Assembly: GCA_036924085.1 (NCBI GenBank)
Contig: JAVGWX010000025.1
Coordinates: forward strand, 23,702,752-23,766,751
Origin: Ariolimax columbianus
Lineage: Eukaryota; Mollusca; Gastropoda; Stylommatophora; Arionidae
Direction of reading: 5' to 3'
DNA length: 64,000 bases
The notes under the pieces are model-generated. The model was not told where the DNA came from. It saw only the letters and a list, made by a program, of their open reading frames with translations, and made no database searches. The translations under genes and the position numbers were made by a program. The number at the start of each line of letters is the position of its first letter. The stretch's first letter is position 1. Shown here in pieces: positions 1 to 10,269 of this stretch.

Positions 1-2
1 TA

Positions 3-11
3 TGTGGATAA
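3..11 (-). other. TTATCCACA 9-mer (matches bacterial DnaA box)
   Basis: The minus strand of TGTGGATAA is a perfect match to the E. coli DnaA box consensus. It occurs in most monomers of the core and is lost in TGTGCATA, GGATGTT and most edge monomers. In a eukaryotic satellite this is almost certainly chance, fixed by repetition. It is recorded because of its density, about one per 170 bp. Confidence 0.85.
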
Positions 12-334
12 GTTAAAAGCTTTTCCACTGACTTTCAAGTAATTTTACTGACAAGAAAAACTAATGTTTCTAAAATTAAAATTAAACATGATTTGAAAAA
101 AGTTGCAGATCATAAGTATAGACAATTTTCAGCCGTTTGAAATGTATTTCAATTTTAACGCACTAATTATGTGGATAAGTTAAAAGCATTTCCACTGACT
201 TTCAAGTAATTTTACTGACAAGAAAAACTAATGTTTCTAAAATTAAAATTAAACACGATTTGAAAAAAGTTGCAGATCATAAGTATAGACAATTTTCAGC
301 CCTTTGAAATGTATTTCAATTTTAACGCACTAAT

Positions 335-506
335 TATGTGGATAAGTTAAAAGCATTTCCACTGACTTTCAAGTAAATTTACTGACAAGAAAAACTAATG
401 TTTCTGAAATCAAAATTGAGTAGAAGGCGATTTAAAAAAAATTGCACATCATAAGTTTAGACAATTTTCAGCCGTTTGAAATGTATTGCAATTTAAACGC
501 ACTAAT
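335..506 (+). repeat. Exemplar of the 172-bp monomer class
   Basis: Class with AAATTGAGTAGAAGGCGATTT in the centre, GCACATCATAAGTTTAGAC after it, and here GTATTGCAATTTAAACG at the end. The five extra bases lie in the GAGTAGAAGGCG box. In the first 14 kb this class usually sits between 167-bp monomers. Confidence 0.9.
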
Positions 507-673
507 TATGTGGATAAGTTAAAAGCATTTCCATTGACTTTCAAGTAATTTTACTGACAAGAAAAACTAATGTTTCTAAAATTAAAATTAAACACGATTT
601 GAAAAAAGTTGCAGATCATAAGTATAGACAATTTTCAGCCGTTTGAAATGTATTTCAATTTTAACGCACTAAT
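507..673 (+). repeat. Exemplar of the 167-bp monomer class
   Basis: Class with AAATTAAACACGATTTG in the centre, then GTTGCAGATCATAAGTATAGAC, and an intact dyad TTGAAATGTATTTCAA. It differs from the 172-bp class mainly by lacking 5 bp in the central box and by TATAGAC in place of TTTAGAC. 167 bp equals the length of DNA in a chromatosome. Confidence 0.9.
643..658. other. 16-bp dyad TTGAAATGTATTTCAA
   Basis: Two perfect 7-bp inverted arms separated by GT. The motif recurs once per monomer in the GTATTTCAA forms, has one mismatch in the GTATTGCAA forms, and is lost in the GTTAGAAATGTATTGCAC forms. It is a representative of several hundred sites. It could be a protein-binding dyad or a small cruciform; neither is shown. 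Confidence 0.8.
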
Positions 674-1012
674 TATGTGGATAAGTTAAAAGCATTTCCA
701 CTGACTTTCAAGTAATTTTACTGACAAGAAAAACTAACGTTTGTGAAATCAAAATTGAGTAGAAGGCGATTTAAAAAAAATTGCACATCATAAGTTTAGA
801 CAATTTTCAGCCGTTTGAAATGTATTTCAATTTTAACGCACTAATTATGTGGATAAGTTAAAAGCATTTCCATTGACTTTCAAGTATATTTACTGACAAG
901 AAAAACTAATGTTTCTAAAATTTAAATTAAACACGATTTGAAAAAAGTTGCAGATCATAAGTATGGACAATTTTCAGCCGTTTGAAATGTATTTCAATTT
1001 TAACGCACTAAT

Positions 1013-1171
1013 TATGTGGATAAGTTAAAAGCATTTCCACTGACTTTCAAGTAATTTTACTGACAAGAAAAACTAATGTTTCTAAAATTAAAATTAAACA
1101 TGATTTGAAAAAAAGTTGCAGTATAGAAAATTTTAAGCCGTTTGAAATGTATTTCAATTTTAACACCTAAT
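1013..1171 (+). repeat. Exemplar of the 159-bp deletion monomer
   Basis: Lacks 8 bp (ATCATAAG) between GTTGCAG and TATAG, and has TTTTAACACCTAATT in place of TTTTAACGCACTAATT. It is always followed by the 173-bp GTTAGAAATG monomer in the left block. From about 15,300 rightward the same 8-bp deletion occurs with the end restored to AACGCACTAATT (or AACACACTAATT near 20,709), which points to exchange or conversion across the monomer end. Confidence 0.88.
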
Positions 1172-1344
1172 TATGTGGATAAGTTAAAAGCATTTCCACT
1201 GACTTTCAAGTAATTTTACTGACATGAAAAACTAATATTTCTGAAATTAAAATTGAGTAGAAGGCGATTTGAAAAAAAGTTGCAGATCATAAGTTTAGAC
1301 AATTTTCAGCCGTTAGAAATGTATTGCACTTTTAACGCACTAAT

Positions 1345-2688
1345 TATGTGGATAAGTTAAAAGCTTTTCCACTGACTTTCAAGTAATTTTACTGACAAGA
1401 AAAACTAATGTTTCTAAAATTAAAATTAAACATGATTTGAAAAAAGTTGCAGATCATAAGTATAGACAATTTTCAGCCGTTTGAAATGTATTTCAATTTT
1501 AACGCACTAATTATGTGGATAAGTTAAAAGCATTTCCACTGACTTTCAAGTAATTTTACTGACAAGAAAAACTAATGTTTCTAAAATTAAAATTAAACAC
1601 GATTTGAAAAAAGTTGCAGATCATAAGTATAGACAATTTTCAGCCCTTTGAAATGTATTTCAATTTTAACGCACTAATTATGTGGATAAGTTAAAAGCAT
1701 TTCCACTGACTTTCAAGTAAATTTACTGACAAGAAAAACTAATGTTTCTGAAATCAAAATTGAGTAGAAGGCGATTTAAAAAAAATTGCACATCATAAGT
1801 TTAGACAATTTTCAGCCGTTTGAAATGTATTTCAATTTAAACGCACTAATTATGTGGATAAGTTAAAAGCATTTCCATTGACTTTCAAGTAATTTTACTG
1901 ACAAGAAAAACTAATGTTTCTAAAATTAAAATTAAACACGATTTGAAAAAAGTTGCAGATCATAAGTATAGACAATTTTCAGCCGTTTGAAATGTATTTC
2001 AATTTTAACGCACTAATTATGTGGATAAGTTAAAAGCATTTCCACTGACTTTCAAGTAATTTTACTGACAAGAAAAACTAACGTTTCTGAAATCAAAATT
2101 GAGTAAAAGGCGATTTAAAAAAAATTGCACATCATAAGTTTAGACAAATTTCAGCCGTTTGAAATGTATTTCAATTTTAACGCACTAATTATGTGGATAA
2201 GTTAAAAGCATTTCCATTGACTTTCAAGTATATTTACTGACAAGAAAAACTAATGTTTCTAAAATTAAAATTAAACACGATTTGAAAAAAGTTGCAGATC
2301 ATAAGTATGGACAATTTTCAGCCGTTTGAAATGTATTTCAATTTTAACGCACTAATTATGTGGATAAGTTAAAAGCATTTCCACTGACTTTCAAGTAATT
2401 TTACTGACAAGAAAAACTAATGTTTCTAAAATTAAATTTAAACATGATTTGAAAAAAAGTTGCAGTATAGAAAATTTTCAGCCGTTTGAAATGTATTTCA
2501 ATTTTAACACCTAATTATGTGGATAAGTTAAAAGCATTTCCACTGACTTTCAAGTAATTTTACTGACAAGAAAAACTAATATTTCTGAAATTAAAATTGA
2601 GTAGAAGGCGATTTGAAAAAAAGTTGCAGATCATAAGTTTAGACAATTTTCAGCCGTTAGAAATGTATTGCACTTTTAACGCACTAAT
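1345..2688 (+). repeat. 8-monomer HOR, copy 2 (1344 bp)
   Basis: This is the same eight monomers in the same order and with the same total length as 1-1344, so there is no net indel. Only scattered substitutions separate the two copies. One example is the third monomer, GTATTGCAA in copy 1 and GTATTTCAA here, which restores the dyad. Another is the fifth, TTTGTGAAATC in copy 1 and TTTCTGAAATC here. The near identity of whole HORs, compared with the clear differences between monomers inside one HOR, is the signature of recent homogenisation at HOR level. Confidence 0.95.
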
Positions 2689-3703
2689 TATGTGGATAAG
2701 TTAAAAGCTTTTCCACTGACTTTCAAGTAATTTTACTGACAAGAAAAACTAATGTTTCTAAAATTAAAATTAAACATGATTTGAAAAAAGTTGCAGATCA
2801 TAAGTATAGACAATTTTCAGCCGTTTGAAATGTATTTCAATTTTAACGCACTAATTATGTGGATAAGTTAAAAGCATTTCCACTGACTTTCAAGTAAATT
2901 TACTGACAAGAAAAACTAATGTTTCTGAAATCAAAATTGAGTAGAAGGCGATTTAAAAAAATTGCACATCATAAGTTTAGACAATTTTCAGCCGTTTGAA
3001 ATGTATTGCAATTTAAACGCACTAATTATGTGGATAAGTTAAAAGCATTTCCATTGACTTTCAAGTAATTTTACTGACAAGAAAAACTAATGTTTCTAAA
3101 ATTAAAATTAAACACGATTTGAAAAAAGTTGCAGATCATAAGTATAGACAATTTTCAGCCGTTTGAAATGTATTTCAATTTTAACGCACTAATTATGTGG
3201 ATAAGTTAAAAGCATTTCCACTGACTTTCAAGTAATTTTACTGACAAGAAAAACTAACGTTTCTGAAATCAAAATTGAGTAGAAGGCGATTTAAAAAAAA
3301 TTGCACATCATAAGTTTAGACAATTTTCAGCCGTTTGAAATGTATTTCAATTTTAACGCACTAATTATGTGGATAAGTTAAAAGCATTTCCATTGACTTT
3401 CAAGTATATTTACTGACAAGAAAAACTAATGTTTCTAAAATTAAAATTAAACACGATTTGAAAAAAGTTGCAGATCATAAGTATGGACAATTTTCAGCCG
3501 TTTGAAATGTATTTCAATTTTAACGCACTAATTATGTGGATAAGTTAAAAGCATTTCCACTGACTTTCAAGTAATTTTACTGACAAGAAAAACTAATGTT
3601 TCTGAAATCAAAATTGAGTAGAAGCCGATTTCAAAAAATTGCACATCATAAGTTTAGACAATTTTCAGCCGTTTGAAATGTATTGCAATTTAAACGCACT
3701 AAT

Positions 3704-3869
3704 TATGTGCATAGGTTAAAAGCATTTCCACAGACTTTCAAGTAATTTTACTGACAAGAAAAACTAATGTTTCTAAAATTTAAATTAAACACGATTTGAA
3801 AAAAAGTTGCAGATCATGTTTAGACAATTTTCAGCCGTTAGAAATGTATTGCACTTTTAACGCACTAAT
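3704..3869 (+). repeat. Exemplar of the TGCATAGG monomer (166 bp)
   Basis: Starts TATGTGCATAGGTTAAAAG, has CCACAGACTTTC and AATTTAAATTAAACACG, and CATGTTTAG with loss of AA. It ends with the broken dyad GTTAGAAATGTATTGCAC. It is the final monomer of the six-monomer cassette. Confidence 0.85.
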
Positions 3870-4036
3870 TATGTGGATAAGTTAAAAGCATTTCCACTGA
3901 CTTTCAAGTAATTTTACTGACAAGAAAAACTAATGTTTCTAAAATTAAAATTAAACACGATTTGAAAAAAAGTTGCAGATCATAAGTATAGACAATTTTC
4001 AGCAGTTTGAAATGTATTTCAATTTTAACGACTTAT

Positions 4037-4208
4037 TATGTGGATAAGTTAAAAGCATTTCCACTGACTTTTAAGTAATTTTACTGACAAGAAAAACTAA
4101 TGTTTCTGAAATCAAAATTGAGTAGAAGGCGAGTTGAAAAGAATTGCAGATCATAAGTTTAGACTATTTTCAGCACTTTGACATGTATTGCAATTTTAAC
4201 GCACTAAT
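4037..4208 (+). repeat. Exemplar of the GACTATTTT monomer (172 bp)
   Basis: Has GACTTTTAAGTAATT, GCGAGTTGAAAAGAATTG, and GACTATTTTCAGCACTTTGACATG. CAGCACTTTG is otherwise typical of the diverged edge zone, so this class may be an old lineage retained in the core. Confidence 0.85.
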
Positions 4209-4382
4209 TATGTGGATAAGTTAAAAGCATTTCCACAGACATACAAGTAATTTTACTGACTAGAAAAAAAAATGTTTTTAAAATTAAAATTAAGTAGAAG
4301 GCGATTTGAAAAAAAAGTGACAGATCATAAGTTTAGACAATTTTCAGCCGTTTGAAATGTATTTCAATTTTAACGCACTAAT
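4209..4382 (+). repeat. Exemplar of the CATACAAG monomer (174 bp)
   Basis: Has CCACAGACATACAAG, ACTGACTAGAAAAA, ATGTTTTTAAAATT and AAAAAAAAGTGACAG. In the core it directly follows the GACTATTTT monomer nearly every time, so the two act as a fixed dimer. Exceptions are at about 15,838, 21,238, 31,258 and 34,995, where an ordinary 167-bp monomer follows. Confidence 0.85.
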
Positions 4383-5379
4383 TATGTGGATAAGTTAAAA
4401 GCATTTCCATTGACTTTCAAGTATATTTACTGACAAGAAAAACTAATGTTTCTAAAATTTAAATTAAACACGATTTGAAAAAAGTTGCAGATCATAAGTA
4501 TGGACAATTTTCAGCCGTTTGAAATGTATTTCAATTTTAACGCACTAATTATGTGGATAAGTTAAAAGCATTTCCACTTACTTTCAAGTAATTTTACTGA
4601 CAAGAAAAACTAATGTTTCTAAAATTAAAATTAAACATGATTTGAAAAAAAGTTGCAGTATAGAAAATTTTAAGCCGTTTGAAATGTATTTCAATTTTAA
4701 CACCTAATTATGTGGATAAGTTAAAAGCATTTCCACTGACTTTCAAGTAATTTTACTGACAAGAAAAACTAACGTTTCTGAAATCAAAATTGAGTAGAAG
4801 GCGATTTAAAAAAAATTGCACATCATAAGTTTAGACAATTTTCAGCCGTTTGAAATGTATTTCAATTTTAACGCACTAATTATGTGGATAAGTTAAAAGC
4901 ATTTCCATTGACTTTCAAGTATATTTACTGACAAGAAAAACTAATGTTTCTAAAATTAAAATTAAACACGATTTGAAAAAAGTTGCAGATCATAAGTATG
5001 GACAATTTTCAGCCGTTTGAAATGTATTTCAATTTTAACGCACTAATTATGTGGATAAGTTAAAAGCATTTCCACTGACTTTCAAGTAATTTTACTGACA
5101 AGAAAAACTAATGTTTCTAAAATTAAAATTAAACATGATTTGAAAAAAAGTTGCAGTATAGAAAATTTTCAGCCGTTTGAAATGTATTTCAATTTTAACA
5201 CCTAATTATGTGGATAAGTTAAAAGCATTTCCACTGACTTTCAAGTAATTTTACTGACAAGAAAAACTAATATTTCTGAAATTAAAATTGAGTAGAAGGC
5301 GATTTGAAAAAAAGTTGCAGATCATAAGTTTAGACAATTTTCAGCCGTTAGAAATGTATTGCACTTTTAACGCACTAAT

Positions 5380-7913
5380 TATGTGGATAAGTTAAAAGCT
5401 TTTCCACTGACTTTCAAGTAATTTTACTGACAAGAAAAACTAATGTTTCTAAAATTAAAATTAAACATGATTTGAAAAAAGTTGCAGATCATAAGTATAG
5501 ACAATTTTCAGCCGTTTGAAATGTATTTCAATTTTAACGCACTAATTATGTGGATAAGTTAAAAGCATTTCCACTGACTTTCAAGTAAATTTACTGACAA
5601 GAAAAACTAATGTTTCTGAAATCAAAATTGAGTAGAAGGCGATTTAAAAAAAATTGCACATCATAAGTTTAGACAATTTTCAGCCGTTTGAAATGTATTG
5701 CAATTTAAACGCACTAATTATGTGGATAAGTTAAAAGCATTTCCATTGACTTTCAAGTAATTTTACTGACAAGAAAAACTAATGTTTCTAAAATTAAAAT
5801 TAAACACGATTTGAAAAAAGTTGCAGATCATAGGTATAGACAATTTTCAGCCGTTTGAAATGTATTTCAATTTTAACGCACTAATTATGTGGATAAGTTA
5901 AAAGCATTTCCACTGACGTTCAAGTAATTTTACTGACAAGAAAAACTAACGTTTCTGAAATCAAAATTGAGTAGAAGGCGATTTTAAAAAAATTGCACAT
6001 CATAAGTTTAGACAATTTTCAGCCGTTTGAAATGTATTTCAATTTTAACGCACTAATTATGTGGATAAGTTAAAAGCATTTCCATTGACTTTCAAGTATA
6101 TTTACTGACAAGAAAAACTAATGTTTCTAAAATTAAAATTAAACACGATTTGAAAAAAGTTGCAGATCATAAGTATGGACAATTTTCAGCCGTTTGAAAT
6201 GTATTTCAATTTTAACGCACTAATTATGTGGATAAGTTAAAAGCATTTCCACTGACTTTCAAGTAATTTTACTGACAAGAAAAACTAATGTTTCTGAAAT
6301 CAAAATTGAGTAGAAGCCGATTTCAAAAAATTGCACATCATAAGTTTAGACAATTTTCAGCCGTTTGAAATGTATTGCAATTTAAACGCACTAATTATGT
6401 GCATAGGTTAAAAGCATTTTCACAGACTTTCAAGTAATTTTACTGACAAGAAAAACTAATGTTTCTAAAATTTAAATTAAACACGATTTGAAAAAAAGTT
6501 GCAGATCATGTTTAGACAATTTTCAGCCGTTAGAAATGTATTGCACTTTTAACGCACTAATTATGTGGATAAGTTAAAAGCATTTCCACTGACTTTCAAG
6601 TAATTTTACTGACAAGAAAAACTAATGTTTCTAAAATTAAAATTAAACACGATTTGAAAAAAAGTTGCAGATCATAAGTATAGACAATTTTCAGCAGTTT
6701 GAAATGTATTTCAATTTTAACGCACTAATTATGTGGATAAGTTAAAAGCATTTCCACTGACTTTTAAGTAATTTTACTGACAAGAAAAACTAATGTTTCT
6801 GAAATCAAAATTGAGTAGAAGGCGAGTTGAAAAGAATTGCAGATCATAAGTTTAGACTATTTTCAGCACTTTGACATGTATTGCAATTTTAACGCACTAA
6901 TTATGTGGATAAGTTAAAAGCATTTCCACAGACATACAAGTAATTTTACTGACTAGAACAACCAATGTTTTTAAAATTAAAATTAAGTAGAAGGCGATTT
7001 GAAAAAAAAGTGACAGATCATAAGTTTAGACAATTTTCAGCCGTTTGAAATGTATTGCAATTTAAACGCACTAATTATGTGGATAAGTTAAAAGCATTTC
7101 CACTGACTTTCAAGTAATTTTACTGACAAGAAAAACTAATGTTTCTAAAATTAAAATTAAACACGATTTGAAAAAAGTTGCAGATCATAAGTATAGACAA
7201 TTTTTAGCCCTTTGAAATGTATTTCAATTTTAACGCACTAATTATGTGGATAAGTTAAAAGCATTTCCACTGACTTTCAAGTAATTTTACTGACAAGAAA
7301 AACTAACGTTTCTGAAATCAAAATTGAGTAGAAGGCGATTTAAAAAAAATTGCACATCATAAGTTTAGACAATTTTCAGCCGTTTGAAATGTATTTCAAT
7401 TTTAACGCACTAATTATGTGGATAAGTTAAAAGCATTTCCATTGACTTTCAAGTATATTTACTGACAAGAAAAACTAATGTTTCTAAAATTTAAATTAAA
7501 CACGATTTGAAAAAAGTTGCAGATCATAAGTATGGACAATTTTCAGCCGTTTGAAATGTATTTCAATTTTAACGCACTAATTATGTGGATAAGTTAAAAG
7601 CATTTCCACTGACTTTCAAGTAATTTTACTGACAAGAAAAACTAATGTTTCTAAAATTAAAATTAAACATGATTTGAAAAAAAGTTGCAGTATAGAAAAT
7701 TTTCAGCCGTTTGAAATGTATTTCAATTTTAACACCTAATTATGTGGATAAGTTAAAAGCATTTCCACTGACTTTCAAGTAATTTTACTGACAAGAAAAA
7801 CTAATATTTCTGAAATTAAAATTGAGTAGAAGGCGATTTGAAAAAAAGTTGCAGATCATAAGTTTAGACAATTTTCAGCCGTTAGAAATGTATTGCACTT
7901 TTAACGCACTAAT
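5380..7913 (+). repeat. 15-monomer HOR derivative (2534 bp)
   Basis: Fifteen monomers with lengths 167, 172, 167, 172, 167, 171, 166, 168, 172, 174, 167, 172, 167, 159 and 173. It starts with the AAGCTTTTCC monomer and carries the same five-monomer variant insert as 2689-5379. It lacks that unit's internal duplication. The 2533-bp block at 10,270-12,802 has the same order, so this 15-mer is a second established HOR form and not a one-off rearrangement. Confidence 0.92.
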
Positions 7914-9085
7914 TATGTGGATAAGTTAAAAGCTTTTCCACTGACTTTCAAGTAATTTTACTGACAAGAAAAACTAATGTTTCTAAAATTAAAATTAAAC
8001 ATGATTTGAAAAAAGTTGCAGATCATAAGTATAGACAATTTTCAGCCGTTTGAAATGTATTTCAATTTTAACGCACTAATTATGTGGATAAGTTAAAAGC
8101 ATTTCCATTGACTTTCAAGTAATTTTACTGACAAGAAAAACTAATGTTTCTAAAATTAAAATTAAACACGATTTGAAAAAGGTTGCAGATCATAAGTATA
8201 GACAATTTTCAGCCGTTTGAAATGTATTTCAATTTTAACGCACTAATTATGTGGATAAGTTAAAAGCATTTCCATTGACTTTCAAGTAATTTTACTGACA
8301 AGAAAAACTAATGTTTCTAAAATTAAAATTAAACACGATTTGAAAAAAGTTGCAGATCATAAGTATAGACAATTTTCAGCCGTTTGAAATGTATTTCAAT
8401 TTTAACGCACTAATTATGTGGATAAGTTAAAAGCATTTCCACTGACTTTCAAGTAAATTTACTGACAAGAAAAAATAATGTTTCTGAAATCAAAATTGAG
8501 TAGAAGGCGATTTAAAAAAAATTGCACATCATAAGTTTAGACAATTTTCAGCCGTTTGAAATGTATTGCAATTTAAACGCACTAATTATGTGGATAAGTT
8601 AAAAGCATTTCCATTGACTTTCAAGTAATTTTACTGACAAGAAAAACTAATGTTTCTAAAATTAAAATTAAACACGATTTGAAAAAAGTTGCAGATCATA
8701 AGTATAGACAATTTTCAGCCGTTTGAAATGTATTTCAATTTTAACGCACTAATTATGTGGATAAGTTAAAAGCATTTCCACTGACTTTCAAGTAATTTTA
8801 CTGACAAGAAAAACTAATGTTTCTAAAATTAAAATTAAACATGATTTGAAAAAAAGTTGCAGTATAGAAAATTTTCAGCCGTTTGAAATGTATTTCAATT
8901 TTAACACCTAATGATGTGGATAAGTTAAAAGCATTTCCACTGACTTTCAAGTAATTTTACTGACAAGAAAAACTAATATTTCTGAAATTAAAATTGAGTA
9001 GAAGGCGATTTGAAAAAAAGTTGCAGATCATAAGTTTAGACAATTTTCAGCCGTTAGAAATGTATTGCACTTTTAACGCACTAAT
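7914..9085 (+). repeat. 7-monomer HOR derivative (1172 bp)
   Basis: Lengths are 167, 167, 167, 172, 167, 159 and 173. Compared with the 8-mer, an extra 167-bp monomer is present near the front and the 172/167 pair before the deletion monomer is missing. The junction of the sixth and seventh monomers reads AATGATGTGG instead of AATTATGTGG, a private substitution at 8913. The unit is bounded by AAGCTTTTCC monomers on both sides. Confidence 0.88.
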
Positions 9086-10269
9086 TATGTGGATAAGTTA
9101 AAAGCTTTTCCACTGACTTTCAAGTAATTTTACTGACAAGAAAAACTAATGTTTCTAAAATTAAAATTAAACATGATTTGAAAAAAGTTGCAGATCATAA
9201 GTATAGACAATTTTCAGCCGTTTGAAATGTATTTCAATTTTAACGCACTAATTATGTGGATAAGTTAAAAGCATTTCCATTGACTTTCAAGTAATTTTAC
9301 TGACAAGAAAAACTAATGTTTCTAAAATTAAAATTAAACACGATTTGAAAAAAGTTGCAGATCATAAGTATAGACAATTTTCAGCCGTTTGAAATGTATT
9401 TCAATTTTAACGCACTAATTATGTGGATAAGTTAAAAGCATTTCCACTGACTTTCAAGTAAATTTACTGACAAGAAAAACTAATGTTTCTGAAATCAAAA
9501 TTGAGTAGAAGGCGATTTAAAAAAAATTGCACATCATAAGTTTAGACAATTTTCAGCCGTTTGAAATGTATTGCAATTTAAACGCACTAATTATGTGGAT
9601 AAGTTAAAAGCATTTCCATTGACTTTCAAGTAATTTTACTGACAAGAAAAACTAATGTTTCTAAAATTAAATTAAACACGATTTGAAAAAAGTTGCAGAT
9701 CATAAGTATAGACAATTTTCAGCCGTTTGAAATGTATTTCAATTTTAACGCACTAATTATGTGGATAAGTTAAAAGCATTTCCACTGACTTTCAAGTAAT
9801 TTTACTGACAAGAAAAACTAACGTTTCTGAAATCAAAATTGAGTAGAAGGCGATTTAAAAAAAATTGCACATCATAAGTTTAGACAATTTTCAGCCGTTT
9901 GAAATGTATTTCAATTTTAACGCACTAATTATGTGGATAAGTTAAAAGCATTTCCATTGACTTTCAAGTATATTTACTGACAAGAAAAACTAATGTTTCT
10001 AAAATTAAAACTAAACACGATTTGAAAAAAGTTGCAGATCATAAGTATGGACAATTATCAGCCGTTTGAAATGTATTTCAATTTTAACGCACTAATTATG
10101 TGGATAAGTTAAAAGCATTTCCACTGACTTTCAAGTAATTTTACTGACAAGAAAAACTAATATTTCTGAAATTAAAATTGAGTAGAAGGCGATTTGAAAA
10201 AAAGTTGCAGATCATAAGTTTAGACAATTTTCAGCCGTTATAAATGTATTGCACTTTTAACGCACTAAT
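9086..10269 (+). repeat. 7-monomer HOR derivative (1184 bp)
   Basis: Lengths are 167, 167, 172, 166, 172, 167 and 173. It corresponds to the 8-mer with the 159-bp deletion monomer removed, so the TATGGAC monomer is followed directly by the terminal 173-bp monomer. The last monomer has GTTATAAATG instead of GTTAGAAATG. Loss of exactly one monomer fits unequal exchange in register. Confidence 0.88.

Larger units (their letters stand above)
1..1344 (+). repeat. 8-monomer HOR, copy 1 (1344 bp)
   Basis: Monomers start at 1, 168, 335, 507, 674, 846, 1013 and 1172, with lengths 167, 167, 172, 167, 172, 167, 159 and 173 bp. The first carries AAGCTTTTCC where nearly all other monomers have AAGCATTTCC. 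The sixth carries AAGTATATTT and TATGGAC. The seventh is an 8-bp deletion form. The eighth has GTTAGAAATGTATTGCAC. This ordered set of private variants defines the higher-order unit. The unit may be longer, because the window starts exactly at a monomer boundary by chance. Confidence 0.95.
2689..5379 (+). repeat. 16-monomer HOR derivative (2691 bp)
   Basis: Monomers start at 2689, 2856, 3027, 3194, 3366, 3533, 3704, 3870, 4037, 4209, 4383, 4550, 4709, 4881, 5048 and 5207. It opens with the AAGCTTTTCC monomer but skips the second monomer of the 1344-bp unit. It then gains a block of five variant monomers (3533-4382: a TTTCAAAAAATT form, the TGCATAGG form, a 167-mer, the GACTATTTT form and the CATACAAG form). 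After that it returns to the ordinary 8-mer order. The last part contains the 159-bp deletion monomer twice (4550-4708 and 5048-5206), so part of the 8-mer is itself duplicated inside. Confidence 0.9.

Noticed and set aside
1013..1171. Assembly error behind the 159-bp monomer
   Set aside because: The same 8-bp deletion with the same flanks occurs in many units across the left block and later ones, so it is an inherited variant.
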